Shown here: one piece after another, positions 9,565-22,915 of the stretch | Layout of the letters: each line of letters begins with the position of its first letter | Position numbering within the stretch: position 1 is the first letter of the stretch | Assembly (NCBI GenBank): GCA_902806565.1 | Contig: CADCXA010000031.1 | Location: 2,046,001 to 2,110,000 of the forward strand | Source: Hypoxylon rubiginosum | Lineage: Eukaryota > Ascomycota > Sordariomycetes > Xylariales > Hypoxylaceae | DNA: 64,000 nt | Reading direction: 5' to 3' | Notes under the pieces: model-generated | Told to the model about the DNA's origin: nothing | The model's database searches: none | What the model saw: the letters and a program-made list of their open reading frames with translations, nothing else | Position numbers and translations under genes: made by a program

Positions 9565-11202
9565 TTAGATGCCTGCGTCCACTCTCCAGCCCTCGACGGG
9601 AAGAGGGAAAGTTTGGGACCAGCTGGAGATTTCCTTTCGGAGTTCGCTGAGTCTAGCAATCTCACCACCGGCCACCTTGGCCTTGAAGTCCTTCAGTCTG
9701 TTGGCTTCCTTAGGTAGACTAGCCTGGACTTCCTTAGCCAACTTGATGCTCTGGTCGATGTAGCCAGCAACGCGGGCAAAGTCTTCCTCGCCGAAACCGC
9801 GCGAAGTCATGGCAGGAGTGCCAATGCGAATACCGAAAGGAGTAAGAGCGGACTTGTCGCCTGGAGTAGCGTTCTTGTTGCAAGCAATGTTGATCTGCTC
9901 AAGAACAGCCTCGATACGTGCACCGTCTACGGCCTGAGGTCTCAGGTCAAGGAGAACCATGTGCGAGTCAGTACCGTCAGATACCAACTTGTAGCCAAGT
10001 TCCTTGAACTTGATTTCTAGCGTCTTAGCGTTGGAGACAACCTTCTCTTGGTACGCCTTGAATTCGGGAGTCTGCGCCTGCTTCAGGGCGACGGTGAGAG
10101 CAGTAATGGTGTGGTTGTGAGGACCACCCTGGTGACCAGGGAAGACGGAGAAGTTGATGGCCGGCTCAAGATCGTAGAGAGTCTGCTTGCCGGTCTTGGC
10201 GTCGGTGCTGCGGACACCCTTTCGGAAGAAGATCATGGCACCGCGGGGGCCACGGAGAGACTTGTGCGTTGTGGTAGTGACGATATCAGCGTGGGGGAAG
10301 GGGGACTTGATAACCTCGGCGGCGATCAAGCCCGAGATGTGAGCCATATCCACGACAAGGTAAGCTCCGACCGAGTCGGCGATCTTCCTCATGCGCGCAT
10401 AGTCGATCTCACGGCAGTAAGCAGAGGTACCAGCGACGAGAACCTTGGGGCGGAACAGCTGAGCGTTCTCCTCGAGCCTGTCGTAGTCGATGATACCGGT
10501 GTCGAGGTTTACCCGGTAGGGCATGGTCTCGAAGTAGGTCGAAACTGCCGAGATCCTACAAAGTAAGCCGAGTCAGTCATCGGATGTTCGCCCCACATTG
10601 TTAAAGCAAAAACTTACTTCCGGGAGGGAGTCTGGTATCCGTGACTCAAGTGGCCACCGTGAGGGAGGTCCAGACCCATCAGTCGGCCACCAGGAGCCAT
10701 GATAGCCTGGTAGACCTGCAGGTTAGCAGGGCTACCGCTCAGACACTGAACATTGACACCCCATTGTTCCGGGTCGAGGTGGAAGGTCTGGAGAGCACGT
10801 CTCTGGCAGAGAAGTTCGATCTGGTCAATGTGTTGGTTGCCACCGTAGTATCGTGCGCCGGGGTAACCCTCCGAGTATTTGTTAGACATAGGCGACCCTA
10901 GAGCATCGAATACGGCACGCGAGGTGACATTCTCGGAAGCAATCAGGATGATGGACTCTCGTTGTCGCTGAATTTCTTTTTTCTATAGTGACGACAGCGT
11001 TAGCTAAAGGTCAATTGGTCCCGAGCAGGGAGTATAAGGCTTACCATAATCTCCGCAACCTCAGGGTCGGACTCGACAAGAGATCTCTCGAGCAACTAGT
11101 GGTGAGTCAGCAGGATTATTCTAATTGAGATAGCAAGAAGGTGGCGTTACTAACGTCCTTGTGCTCTTGAGAGAGAGCGTAAGTGGTACCGGTGGCAGCC
11201 AT
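9565..11202 (-). CDS. SHM2: serine hydroxymethyltransferase, cytosolic type
   Basis: PLP-dependent enzyme interconverting serine + tetrahydrofolate and glycine + 5,10-methylene-THF, the main one-carbon source. Four exons: 11155-11202, 11045-11095, 10618-10982 and 9565-10555, giving 484 aa with full phase agreement. Family blocks seen: [84 protein letters not shown] across an exon junction, [13 protein letters not shown], and [18 protein letters not shown] with the Schiff-base lysine near residue 252. The C-terminus has [15 protein letters not shown]. The start at 11202 gives a short N-terminus without an amphipathic mitochondrial presequence, so the cytosolic isoform is the better call. The two small 5' exons of about 50 nt are typical of fungal SHMT genes. 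Confidence 0.96.
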
Positions 11203-12889
11203 TGTGTGAAGATCAGATGACGGTAAGGAAGATGAGATGGTTTACTACGACTTGGAAAAGTGAAGGAAGAAGGAGGAAGAGACAGTCAGCTGTAAGTAAA
11301 ACTTTTCAGCGGACTGAAAAGAGATTTAAAAGATGTTGGACGGTAAGAAAGTGAGAATAATAATTTTTCCCCCCTCGACACCGAAATTGGGGTTAGTGGG
11401 GTTCCTATTAAGTAAAAGCCTAGCAGCCCCAGCAGGTCTAGCTGGCCTAGATGCAAAATAGATGGCAAAATGGCGGGGTCGGCTTCGGGGGGTTTCTAGG
11501 TGGGCTAGTAAGGCAATAGGTTCCTGCTTACAGCTAGGGGACCGGAGTTACTGACGGAGAAGCTAAGGGTTCGTCCCAGTCTTCCTTGTTCATTGTCTAT
11601 TTTGCCATTGGAGGGTCCGTCCCGAAGTCGGTGAATAACTCCAACCGCCGCGGGCAAACTTAAGCTATCAAGAATACACCGTACGGTCTGACAATCTAGT
11701 CCGTCTCGTACTACGGAGACACCAGTCAGGTTTCGATAGATGCGAAGCTTGTAAGCTTGCTTATTCTGAACAATCTCTATTCGTAATGATAGCAGTTAAA
11801 TTTCCAAGTATCAACAGAATACCTCGGCCGTTTGAATTGTTGCTTACTCCCACACCTATGGACTGGGGCTTACTGAAATACGCGGGTTCGGGGCGGCCCT
11901 CACCTCGACGGACGCCACCTAGGATGTTGAAGCCACGGGGAGTACATACGTATTTGTGAGGTCTAACGTAGGCGAATAGTAGGCTGATGTAGTTTCTGAA
12001 TATATAAAGAGCATCTGGCTCTGATTACAGAGTTAGTAGGAGAACCTTGAAGAACAGCCTTGAAGAACAGCCAAGTTGTATTATAAAAGAGCTCTACACC
12101 TAAGATGCTCAAATCATTTTTAGACACCATATTATACTTCTGTTAAGTTGTTTGTCCGAAAGACACAGGTCGATTACCGACAAGTTCATCTAACTCTCTA
12201 TTAAGAATGTCAAAAGCGACATCTACTCTGCGGAAAAGGAAAGAGGAATATCTTCCATAACCCAAGTTCCTAGCTATGTTATAACCATTCAACTCTACTT
12301 CATAGTAAAATGCTAAATGGCTTCAGCAGACTCGCATCATCGTTATGATTTCGGTAACAAGTTTGCTGGAATTACAGAGGCTAAGAGGCGAGTGTCCCAA
12401 TACGGTGATTATATAATATAAGCACTGTTTCCGTAGCAATGCAGTCAGAAAGACTTGTACAGTACACAGTCGTCTCCATATTCGATGTACCTTATCGAGA
12501 TGTCGGAACGGATCATTGTGCTATCATCAAATTCCATTGGTCAAACATCCCTAAAACGGGTGGCGTTGACGCTGTACCTGCTTGTGTCATCAGCGGCTGC
12601 TGCCTCGAGGATTTGGCTGCTTGGAGCTATATGACCCACACGGATCCGTCTTGGCTCCACTCACAGTGCGTCACCTCGTTAAGCTAAGGCTGTATTAGGC
12701 GAAGACCACTTGTCACATGGAACAGCGCAACGGCAATGTACCGGTACCGACCAATTTGTACCCGCCTTGCACGAGACCATATCCCCACACCCACCCCCCA
12801 GAATGTTAGTGCCTATGGCTGCTATGGGTGCCAGAGTGCCTGCATACACCCACCTTTCCACCTCCGCCCCAGCAACTGCGCCATTGATT
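11203..12889. other. long intergenic region, no gene seen
   Basis: About 1.7 kb between the divergent SHMT and aspartic protease genes. No open frame shows family features. A 13-bp unit (ccttgaagaacag) occurs twice in tandem near 12044-12071. It presumably holds both upstream regulatory regions. Confidence 0.45.
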
Positions 12890-13122
12890 TGATCAGAGCT
12901 CGGCCGTTATCTCCCTCAACAACATCATCGGCCATTCTTCTCCCTCCAACCTCTAAACCTTCTTGTTTCCTACATCCATCATCCACCATCATTCATCTCC
13001 CCTTTCTTCCATCTCTTTGACTAGAGAGGTTTCAGTCATCGGGATTCTACCTATCTTTGCGTATTTCCATTAAATCTTCTTTCCATTTTAGTTCGTTTGT
13101 CGCCTAATCTGAGTTGCCCGTC
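12890..13122 (+). promoter_or_regulatory. pyrimidine-rich promoter / 5' leader of the aspartic protease
   Basis: A strong run of C/T tracts (12905-13090) just before the ATG. In filamentous fungi, CT-rich stretches commonly mark the core promoter and transcription start region of well-expressed genes. No TATA box is evident. Position and composition are seen; function is inferred. Confidence 0.45.
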
Positions 13123-14429
<1,307 letters not shown>

Positions 14430-16151
14430 GTGAAAGCCGAGGGGAACTTGGGAGGGGATTTGTGAATGATATCGTGAGACTGCCAATGAAATTGCGCGCG
14501 CGTCGCAACACAGGAATGGGAATTGTTGGTGATAATCTGAATGCAATAGCGGGTTTGAGTGCATCTTCAAACCGCCCGTAAACTATGGGAATTATTTTCT
14601 TTGGGTATTCGTTACAACCTTGTTACTCGTTAGGGATGATGAGACTAGTCTCAGTTGTAAATTACATTGCTACAACACGTATTGGTTTTCCAACTCTCAA
14701 ACATCCTAAGACCTCACAGGTGTTGTGCTTGTAGTGGGTTCTGTTAACTCGTTCTACTGCTACGTAAGCCTTGTGATGCTACATATGTCAGTCCTCTATG
14801 GTTTATCGTGACACCTACCTACCCAGTTAGATGCTTGCAGGTGCTTAGATTGGCGTGTTACATATCCGACCTGGTATTACATAGAAATCATGAAGATTAC
14901 TAGTCACTACCTAATCGAAGGATGGGGTATTTTGTTCCCATAAAACTCCAATGAGCCCTCGGAGAGAAACTTAAAAATAGGATAGTCCGCCATTAAGGCC
15001 TTGGAACTTACATGTACCGAACCACGACCACACACTTACCTCTTACACTACATGAACCTAGGACATCATTCGATGATAAGAATTCCTCCCAACATACAGT
15101 CCAAGCCTATGAAAGACCGTAAATTATAGCGGAACTAAGAGTCTCCTTGTCGGTGCGAAATAAACTGCCATCTACTGCCATCTACTGCCATCTCGGTTTG
15201 ATACGGCGCACTGGGCAGAACTGGCAAACTGGGGGAAGAATGGACAATGGATGGGTCATGTCACGTGCCGGGGAAAATATGGCATGCGTGTGGCTCGTGC
15301 GTGATACACTAATCCTATAATGGACTAGTTTCTAGCTCTAGTGTGAGCCATCCATTTGCAGGCAGGCAGGCAGGCAGTGGCAGGTTTAGGACGGACAGGT
15401 TCATTTCATCGCTAGACACTGACACTGTATGTAGCCTTCTCCCTCCCTCCTCATATTCTCGTACACTAAAACTGGGTTTATTAACTTACGCGACCATCAG
15501 TAGTAAATGCAACTTTGATGGGAAAAAAGTTGCGGAAATATTGCTATTGTTTCCTTCAAACAAAATCCTTTTCCTCCTGTAGTTTTGGGGAGTGGGTTCG
15601 GATAGATAAAAAAAAAAGAGGGTGTTTTTTTTATAAATCTTTTTTCTTCCTTATTGACCTGCCCATTCATGTTGGACAGTGGATTGGCGGATGGTGCATG
15701 TGCATGGGCATCTTACCTTATTCATTCCATTTCTGCCCCTGCGCCTTTGACCCTACTGCCTACCTTGCCTACCTAACCTACCATAACTTTCCTATCCTAC
15801 CTCAAGCACCACAGGACCACAGTTTTTTATTTTTTACAAGGGCAGTTCCAGTGTCTGGTCAAGCCTGGAGGCTCTAGCAAGTTAGTCGCGGTCGCACCAA
15901 CGAGCAGTCAAAGCACACTCAGGCACTCAAACAGTCAAGCACTCAAGCAACCAAAAGCAACCACAAAAATCCCAAGTCCCCCCCCCCAAGTCCCTTTCGC
16001 GACCGACTGGCCGTGCAGCAACGCAGCGCGACGGAGCCGCCAATTCCTTAGCCATCATCACTAACCATCACCATCAAAACCTCTGCGTGTTGGGAAGAGG
16101 ATAATAACAACAACCACAATAGACAATATTGTATTCACCAAAAGGGCAAAA
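14430..16151. other. long intergenic region, no gene seen
   Basis: About 1.7 kb holding the protease 3' UTR and the upstream region of the next gene. It contains a 10-bp tandem (ctgccatcta x3) at about 15171-15196, a CACGTG palindrome at 15262-15267, a GGCA microsatellite at about 15360-15378, and homopolymer-rich DNA at 15600-15650. Open frames here look like chance. Confidence 0.45.
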
Positions 16152-19100
16152 ATGGCCTCGCCGGCCGTAGCTATTCCCAACGGCGTTTCTGCATCCGTGC
16201 AGCTCTCCAACCACAACGCCAATGCGAATAATGCGAATAATGTTAGCAGCACCATCGACGACATCAATACAGCGCAGTCCATCACCAGTGCCTCCATCAA
16301 GCGCAAACGCGATTCCACCGACGTTGGTGACAAGACACCGAATGGTCTGAATATTAATCGCATCACCCCGACCACCACTGCCACGCCCAATCCTACTTCG
16401 CCCTCAGCAAGCGCGACTAAAGTCCAAGTCGATCAACCCACGATACGGAATTATTTTGTGGTCCTTCAAAGGTACACATCGTCTGCTTCCCCCCCATCGC
16501 GTCCCCCTCCATTCTTCGCGCGCGTCTTCCTTCACCTATCATTGATTGACCCTATGATACTTACTATTGGCGATCACCAGGTTTGACCCTACACCTTCTG
16601 TCCTCAAACGCCCCCTCCCCTCTATAGATGATTCTCCCGACGAACCTCAAGCAAAACGGAAGAAAATCGACGATGGATCGGCAGCCCTCTCCATTGCTGA
16701 CAAGGTTGCTCGCGAGCAATATGAAGACCTGGATAGCATCCTTGTCGACCTTAAAATATCCATTAGCGATCATCTGAGAGAGCTACGAGACGTCCAACCC
16801 GGACAAAACACCAAGGCAAATGACGAAGCCATTGCTAAGATCATCGAGTTTAAAAGGCACGCCCATGGTCTATTCAAGCGGGAGATCGACTATCCAAATA
16901 GTACCCGTATTTCTGGCGCGCTCCGAGATCTCGAATCAATTAGTGATTTGCAGTCCAATGCTAGTGGAAATATAGTACTGACGGTGAATGGCGAGGCTAT
17001 GAGAGGGAAGCAGCTGTACTCGAGTCTGCAGCAGGTCAGTCTCAACCCTAAAGGTGCAGACACCGCTGTCCAACCCCTACGAGAGAATGGCCTGCCGAGC
17101 GGCATCAAGACGGCTAGGGCAATACCGTATTGCTTCCCCTCCGCCATCGAAAAGGACAAGAAGGCCAAGACGCTCGGGGAGCTATTTCCAGCTCCGCGCA
17201 GTCTGCTATCACTACAACCTCCCAAGGCACCAAAGAGTAGCACCAAAGGAGTCCAAGTCGGTTGGCACCGCCCTGAATTGACCGAGAAGTCTAAGTACCG
17301 AGCTGGTTCATATTTCAGTCAGGCAATTTCCACCGGCCGTTGGCTAGACTACAGCAACGCCGCACCACCGTCACAAATCATGACCAAACAGCGCGAGCGG
17401 GCTCTGAGTCTCGCTGGAAATAAGCCTTCGTCGTCTGACCTCGAGATGTCCGAGATGGAGTCCCTCTTCCGCGGCGCGTTCTCCAGTTTCGCCCCCTCCA
17501 AAGATGACTCAGCTGCCATGATCTCTTCTGGCCTAATCAGCCACACAATGTGGTGGCAGAAGGTGGGGAAGCGTAGCTTCGATCGTCTGGTCGAAACTGA
17601 GGTGCCAGATGATGCGCTCGAGGACGCAGATAAGGGCGACACTGCTGTTGTTGAGGAAATTAATGAGGACTTGATAAAGGAGGCTCTAGAGAACTGGGAC
17701 GAGACCATGGTAGATCCTAGCCTCGAGCAGGTGTGCTGTCCGAAGAAATCGGACGAAGACAAAGATGTCGACGACCTACTCCAAGATGTGTCTGACATGA
17801 TTCAGACGCTAGTGTCGTATCAGAAGAATCGCAACCTGACCCTGCCGTCCGCGTCCAGTCAGAGTCGATACGCGGCGGATCCGGCTCACAGCGATATGCT
17901 TACGAATGGGACACCGGTGCAGCCTGGCGAGGAGGAGATGGCCACGTACGACACTCTGAAGGCGCAGCTGTCTCTCGTTATCCAGATGCTACCACCTTAC
18001 GCTGTTGCGCGACTAAACTCCGACAAGTTGGATGAACTTAACATATCAACTAAGATTGAAGTCCGAACCGATGAGTACCAGGGCTTGATGGAGGAAGACG
18101 AGGCCGCTGCTCGTATCAGAGCCGCACAGGCTGCCACAGCGAACCCCAGACCATCTACGCACCGCTCGACCAGTTCTTCGAGCAACTTGCAGTACGGCCA
18201 GCATTATAGCACTAATCGTGCCCCAATGCCTAGCCCACAGTACTACAACACGCAGACACCGATACGGCCTCCTCAGCCTGCGATACAGAGGCCCCCGCAG
18301 ACGATGCCGGCTAGTTATCCCCAGCGCCCTCCATCTAACACAGGCTATAGGCCTCCATACCCCAACACAGGCTATTCGCAGCAGTTTAAGCAGTCGCAGC
18401 CTTTCTCGCAGCCCGCTCCGTACGGAGCTACACCTACACAAGGCCGTCCGGCATACCAAGGGATGCCCGGATACCCTAATATGCCCAACCAGGCCCAACC
18501 GCGCTTTGCGTCGTACACGCCTAACAGCCAGCCTCAACCTACTTTTCATCATCATCAGCCGTACCCAGCTCAGCATCAGCATCAACAACCCGCCGCTGCG
18601 TCACACCCCGCTTATAGTCAATATTCAAATGGCGCCGGGGCCGTGCCGCAGAGGACCGCATCCCCCCATGTTCCCCACCCACCACCCCAGCAGCACCAGC
18701 CGATCCCCCACCACCCGGGGTATAATCAGACTCCCACGCCCGCGCGGCAATCATCCTTCAGCGGCCCGAGTGTTGGTAACGACCCATCAAGGCGCTATTA
18801 TCCGCCTGCGGGTTCACCCGCGATGCCCAATAATCAGCACAGCCAGCATGGCCAGCAAAGTCAGGGCCAGCAAACTCCCGGAACGTCGTCATTCCATACG
18901 TCCCTCAACCCCCACCAAGTCCAACAAGCAATGGATCAAGCCAAGGCTCGCTTTGACGCGACCAAGAGCGCTCAGAGGACGAACGAGGGGATTAGGAATT
19001 CGATGTCCGGTCAGGGCCAAGGGCAAGTTGGCGCCCCTGTTGGTCTTGGTGGTATTGGCCTAGGAGGGGATCCAGCAAGGCTAGCGGCCGTCCGAGCAGG

Positions 19101-19257
19101 CATGCCGAACTTTCCCGCTGCCAATCAAAACACAAAACCACAGTTAAACTCGCCCCGTGTCACAGCTGCGCCACCCGCAGTCAATGGCACCCCGGCTACG
19201 GTACCTACAACGATGGCAGCAAACGGTGGTCAAACAATCCCCGGCAGACAAGGCTAG
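16152..19257 (+). CDS. large Q/P-rich nuclear protein of unknown function
   Basis: Two exons, 16152-16471 and 16581-19257, give 998 aa. The intron 16472-16580 joins 'VVLQR' to 'FDPTPSV' in phase. I recognise the body as conserved in filamentous ascomycetes but cannot assign a function. Residues about 40-160 include two basic clusters, KRKR and AKRKK, plausible nuclear localisation signals. Residues about 250-450 hold the conserved core VGWHRPEL..KSKYRAGSYFSQ, STGRWLDYSNA, FRGAFSSFAPSKDDSAA and TMWWQKVGKRSF. A second block near 580-640 reads LSLVIQMLPPYAVARLNSDKL. Residues about 650-960 are low-complexity Gln/Pro/Tyr/His-rich sequence typical of transcription or chromatin co-regulators. A role in a chromatin or transcription complex is inference from composition only. 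Confidence 0.85.
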
Positions 19258-20957
19258 TTTTCTTTTCTGCTGCCGCAGGGCTGCTCTTCCGAGTCGACAC
19301 CCACCCAATACAGCCGCATTCGACCACCCGTGTTTAGCGAAGAGAGTGGCTTATGGACCTTCCCATAGCCCTAACACGCGATGGCATACATTAAGTGCCG
19401 CAGGGATGGCCAGGGTGATGTACCCGACTTGACCTCTTTCGACCCTGTATTCAGAATCGCATTTATGTGGAGCTGGTACTTGGAATTCTCAACAATGTGA
19501 CTTTAGAACAGAAACAACAAGCCATAATGTAGATGGGTTGTTTAAACCAGACAAAACCATGTTTGGTTCGATCAAAAGCGCTTCGGGCAATACCCTCCCC
19601 CTTTTTTATTTTCTTCCTCCTCTTCAAGGTATCAAGGAACCACATAGGAGAAAAGGAGTTAGTGAGGTGGAGGTAGGAAGGGTTCAACCCAAAGGCTCAT
19701 TGGGCTTCGGACAGGAAACGTGTAGATGGTCTCATCATTTTGTGTTTTCACCTTTTCCCCGATTTGGGCGGATAGAAAAAGTCTGTCCTTTGTTTTTCTG
19801 TACCCGTCTCCAAAACATGGCCCGCCCTTCCTGGTATAGGGCCCGATCGGCGTGTCGTTGCGATCGCGCACGAATGCGATCTTGGTGTATAAAGCAGTTT
19901 ATACAGAAGTCTCAAGTCGGAGAGGAGATTGGACGGCGGTTCTACAGCTGAGGCCGGGGCGGGGGGGGACGATTGCACTAGATGGCAGTTGATTTGGCTT
20001 AATCGATGATGAAGTGGCTCATAAGTTCCTTGTGCGCAAGGTTCACGTTGCTTCGTCGGCCTTTCCTGCTAGTGTACGTATAGATGTGTAATAGGAATAA
20101 ATGGAACTTGACTTGTCAGTTTAACGTGGTTCATGGTACAGTAGCTTGTGTAAGTTTTTGGGCATTGGCTCCTTATATGTGAAAATCTACCTACAGCTGT
20201 CTAATCTGCTTACCTAACCTAGGCAGTCCCTTGTGCCCCTTTCTCATCCACACCTACGCTAAAGGCTTACCATCAGTACTAAGATTTTACCTGTTTAATA
20301 AAAGAGCAAAATAGCAAACAACTAGGTAGGTGGCCTTGTAACTAGCTACCCTTCTCTATACGCATTGTTGGCTAGTTTCTAGTCTTCTACGAAAACAAAT
20401 ACGAGGCACGAAACAGGTCAGCTACTATAAGCTAAGAAGGATCACGAGCGGCCAAGATATCCCAATTTCATCATTTATTTCATCCCGACACACTCAAATA
20501 ACAGACAAGAAACGGTAGAGTTAACTTCTCGAGGGCGAGAGATTTTATTGCAACCAATACACTCCCCTTTTTTTTCTAACCCCTCTAGCAATGACGAATC
20601 ATCCTAATGCGTATGGCGGAACCGCCCATAACCCCCCAATGCCACGATGCTCTAATGAATGAAACTAGAACCTGTATACAACTGATGTGTAGGTACGTCT
20701 CGTCAGAGACTAACCGGTGTCATAGTCAATATCTGACTACATACATGTAACAAGCAGACCTCAAAGTAATGAAAACACCCCTTCTCATAATAACCGAAAG
20801 CAAAACAAAAAAAACTGTATACAATCAACCAACGTAGGCGTGTCCCCGAGAATTGCCGCGTTTTATAAGCCGCAGCGGAGGCAATGCTGATATGCTAGGG
20901 GGCTCTGGGAGGAATTTTAAACTCGGAAGACTTTTCGTCTTTTATGCTGGATACGCA
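19258..20957. other. intergenic between convergent genes, no gene seen
   Basis: About 1.7 kb containing the 3' ends of the Q/P-rich protein and the SRR1-like gene. Open frames at 19538-19978 on both strands lack family features and overlap each other. Confidence 0.45.
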
Positions 20958-22915
20958 TCACCCCTTCCGAGTGTACAGCGACACGGCACCGAACAAGTTG
21001 TTCGTCGGGAAGGGGTGGCGCGTGTATTTCTTGATGAGCTCGCGCACGCGCGGCGTGTCCGGGTCTGTCTCGTGCTCGCTACGCGCAGGTTTTTCATCAG
21101 CACGTGTTACCTTACGAATCTACAAAGGGGAAACGAAAAGCTAAGCTGGGCTAGATGGCAAAAAAAATAGACAAGGGCGTACGTACTGGTAGTATGACGC
21201 CAGCCTATCGTCTAGGTCCACGGGCTCGACAGACCGCGTCCACTCCTCGGCCTCCTCGGGCGAGCGCACGGTACCCCAGAACATGGCGGCGGGCTCCGCA
21301 ATATCGGCGACGACCTCCTTCACGCAGAACCCGGGGTTAGGAGCGAAGACGAGCGTATTCTCGTCCACCTCCGCCAAGCCCAGAGCGCCGTGCTCGCCTA
21401 CGACGGTGAAGCTCTTGGCGAAGAGGACCTCGGCGCACTCGGCGCCGTAGCCCGTGTCCTGGACGACGAGGCGGACGCGGCGGCCGAGGCGGCCGTGGAC
21501 GGCCTCGGCGATGGACATGGCGGCCGCGTGCCTGTAGATGGCGCGGCGCACGTGGCCGTGGCCGTCGGCGTCCCGGTGCGTGACGCCGCCGAGGTCGAGG
21601 CACACGATCTTGTCGATGCGGGGCGGCAGGGGCACCTTCGTGAACATGGCCATGAACAGCTTGCCGAGGGGGTGGCCGAGCCAGTACGCCTGCGTTGTGG
21701 GGGAAGAAACACGTCGCGTTAGCCAAATTCTTTTCTCCTGGTACTAGAGAGTATTCCCTGAGATAAAAATGATTTCTCGAAGTTTGTTGACACGACTTTT
21801 GTTAAATTAGGTACCTAAAGTAGAGTTGGGTAGGTAGATAGACATGGAAAGGAGGCTCAGAAAACTAGGGTTAAAATTTGAGAACAAGGCATGTTTTCGT
21901 AGGCACATACTGTGTAGTGGTGAAAGGTGTCGAGTTCGTACTTGGGGTCCTTGGTACGTGAGTAGTCGAATGGCATCGTCTGCACGGCGATCGAGCAGTA
22001 CGGCTTCCCGTTGGGTCGGGACGGAGGCGGATATGCCAGGTCCTGGAAACCGTGGAATTCCGCCCTGTACGTGAGCCTGTTCGCATCACCCGTTAGTCTA
22101 TACATATATTATCGCAGCAAGATAAAAAAGCAGTAAAGAACAGGCGATGTTTCAGACCCTTCTTGTTTCTCAAAGTCCTGGCCTGCTCCGGCGTAGGCGT
22201 CTAGGTGAACCGGATTCGCGTCCGCAATCTTGCGCTCCATCTCGAGGAGGCTCTCTTTGGTCCAGAGCTTCTTCCCCGCCTCGTACTTCTCGATGACCTC
22301 CCGCTGCAGCGCGAGCTCTTCGTCGGGCCACTTCCGGAACACGGTGTTGGCGTCGACGATGCTGCCCGTGCTGGAATCTATGCTCGAGTCGCTGAAGGAA
22401 TTCGATCTCGTGTACGGTCTGACCTTGATCCTGCCGCCGGTATTGTATTTCTTGGACTTGGATTCCTTTTCCTTCCCTTTGGATTGGCTCTTGGAGTCTT
22501 CGGTCTCGACGTTCTCGTCCTTGTCCTTGGGACTTCTAGCTCGCGCGTCTTTGCCTTTGGCGTTGCCGGCCCTGAGAACATCGCCCTCTCGGATCTCCTC
22601 GTTGGAATCTCTCGCCTTCGGACGGCCAGTCCTAACATTGCTGCTGGTCGCGCCTGCGGTCCCCAAAATAATGGGCTCGGATGTTCCGCTGTCCCGGTGC
22701 GAAATGGGCATGTCATATGGGCATGTAATTTCAGCGACTTCGTCTGGGTCCCTATGGACTACGTTACTGTCCCCGGTTCCGTCTGCCGTCGGAAGGTTGT
22801 CTCTCCAACCCCCTAAGCGGAAAGTGATGGGTTGAGGACCTTCTTCGTCGCCGCCGAGTATCTTCCTAATGTGTTTCACCTTCTTGCGAAGTGAGCTAGA
22901 GGATTTGGCGAACAT
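20958..22915 (-). CDS. SRR1-like domain protein
   Basis: Four exons by phase: 22158-22915, 21911-22076, 21183-21689 and 20958-21119, giving about 530 aa. The C-terminal half matches the SRR1 domain (named from Arabidopsis sensitivity-to-red-light-reduced 1; biochemical role unsettled): AYWLGHPLGKLFMAMF, IDKIVCLDLGG, RHAAAMSIAEAV, VVQDTGYGAECAEVL, LAEVDENTLVFAPNPGFCVKEVVADIAEPAAMFW. The N-terminal ~250 residues are charged and disordered with many Lys/Asp/Glu/Ser and an SKGKEKESKSKK run. I start at the ATG at 22913-22915 (MFAKSSSSLRKK); an in-frame codon upstream would add 23 residues. The first donor (GG^GTCTGA) is non-canonical beyond GT, chosen because it restores frame with a CTAAC branch point. 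The last exon ends LFGAVSLYTRKG. Confidence 0.8.

Noticed and set aside
12439..12687. 82-codon frame in the SHMT-protease intergenic region
   Set aside because: No family features, no CT-rich leader before it, and no splicing continuation.
21337..21726. Alternative frames of 104-129 codons within the SRR1 gene
   Set aside because: Composition is Arg/Pro/Ala-rich shadow of the GC-rich coding frame; the SRR1 motifs lie in the chosen frame.
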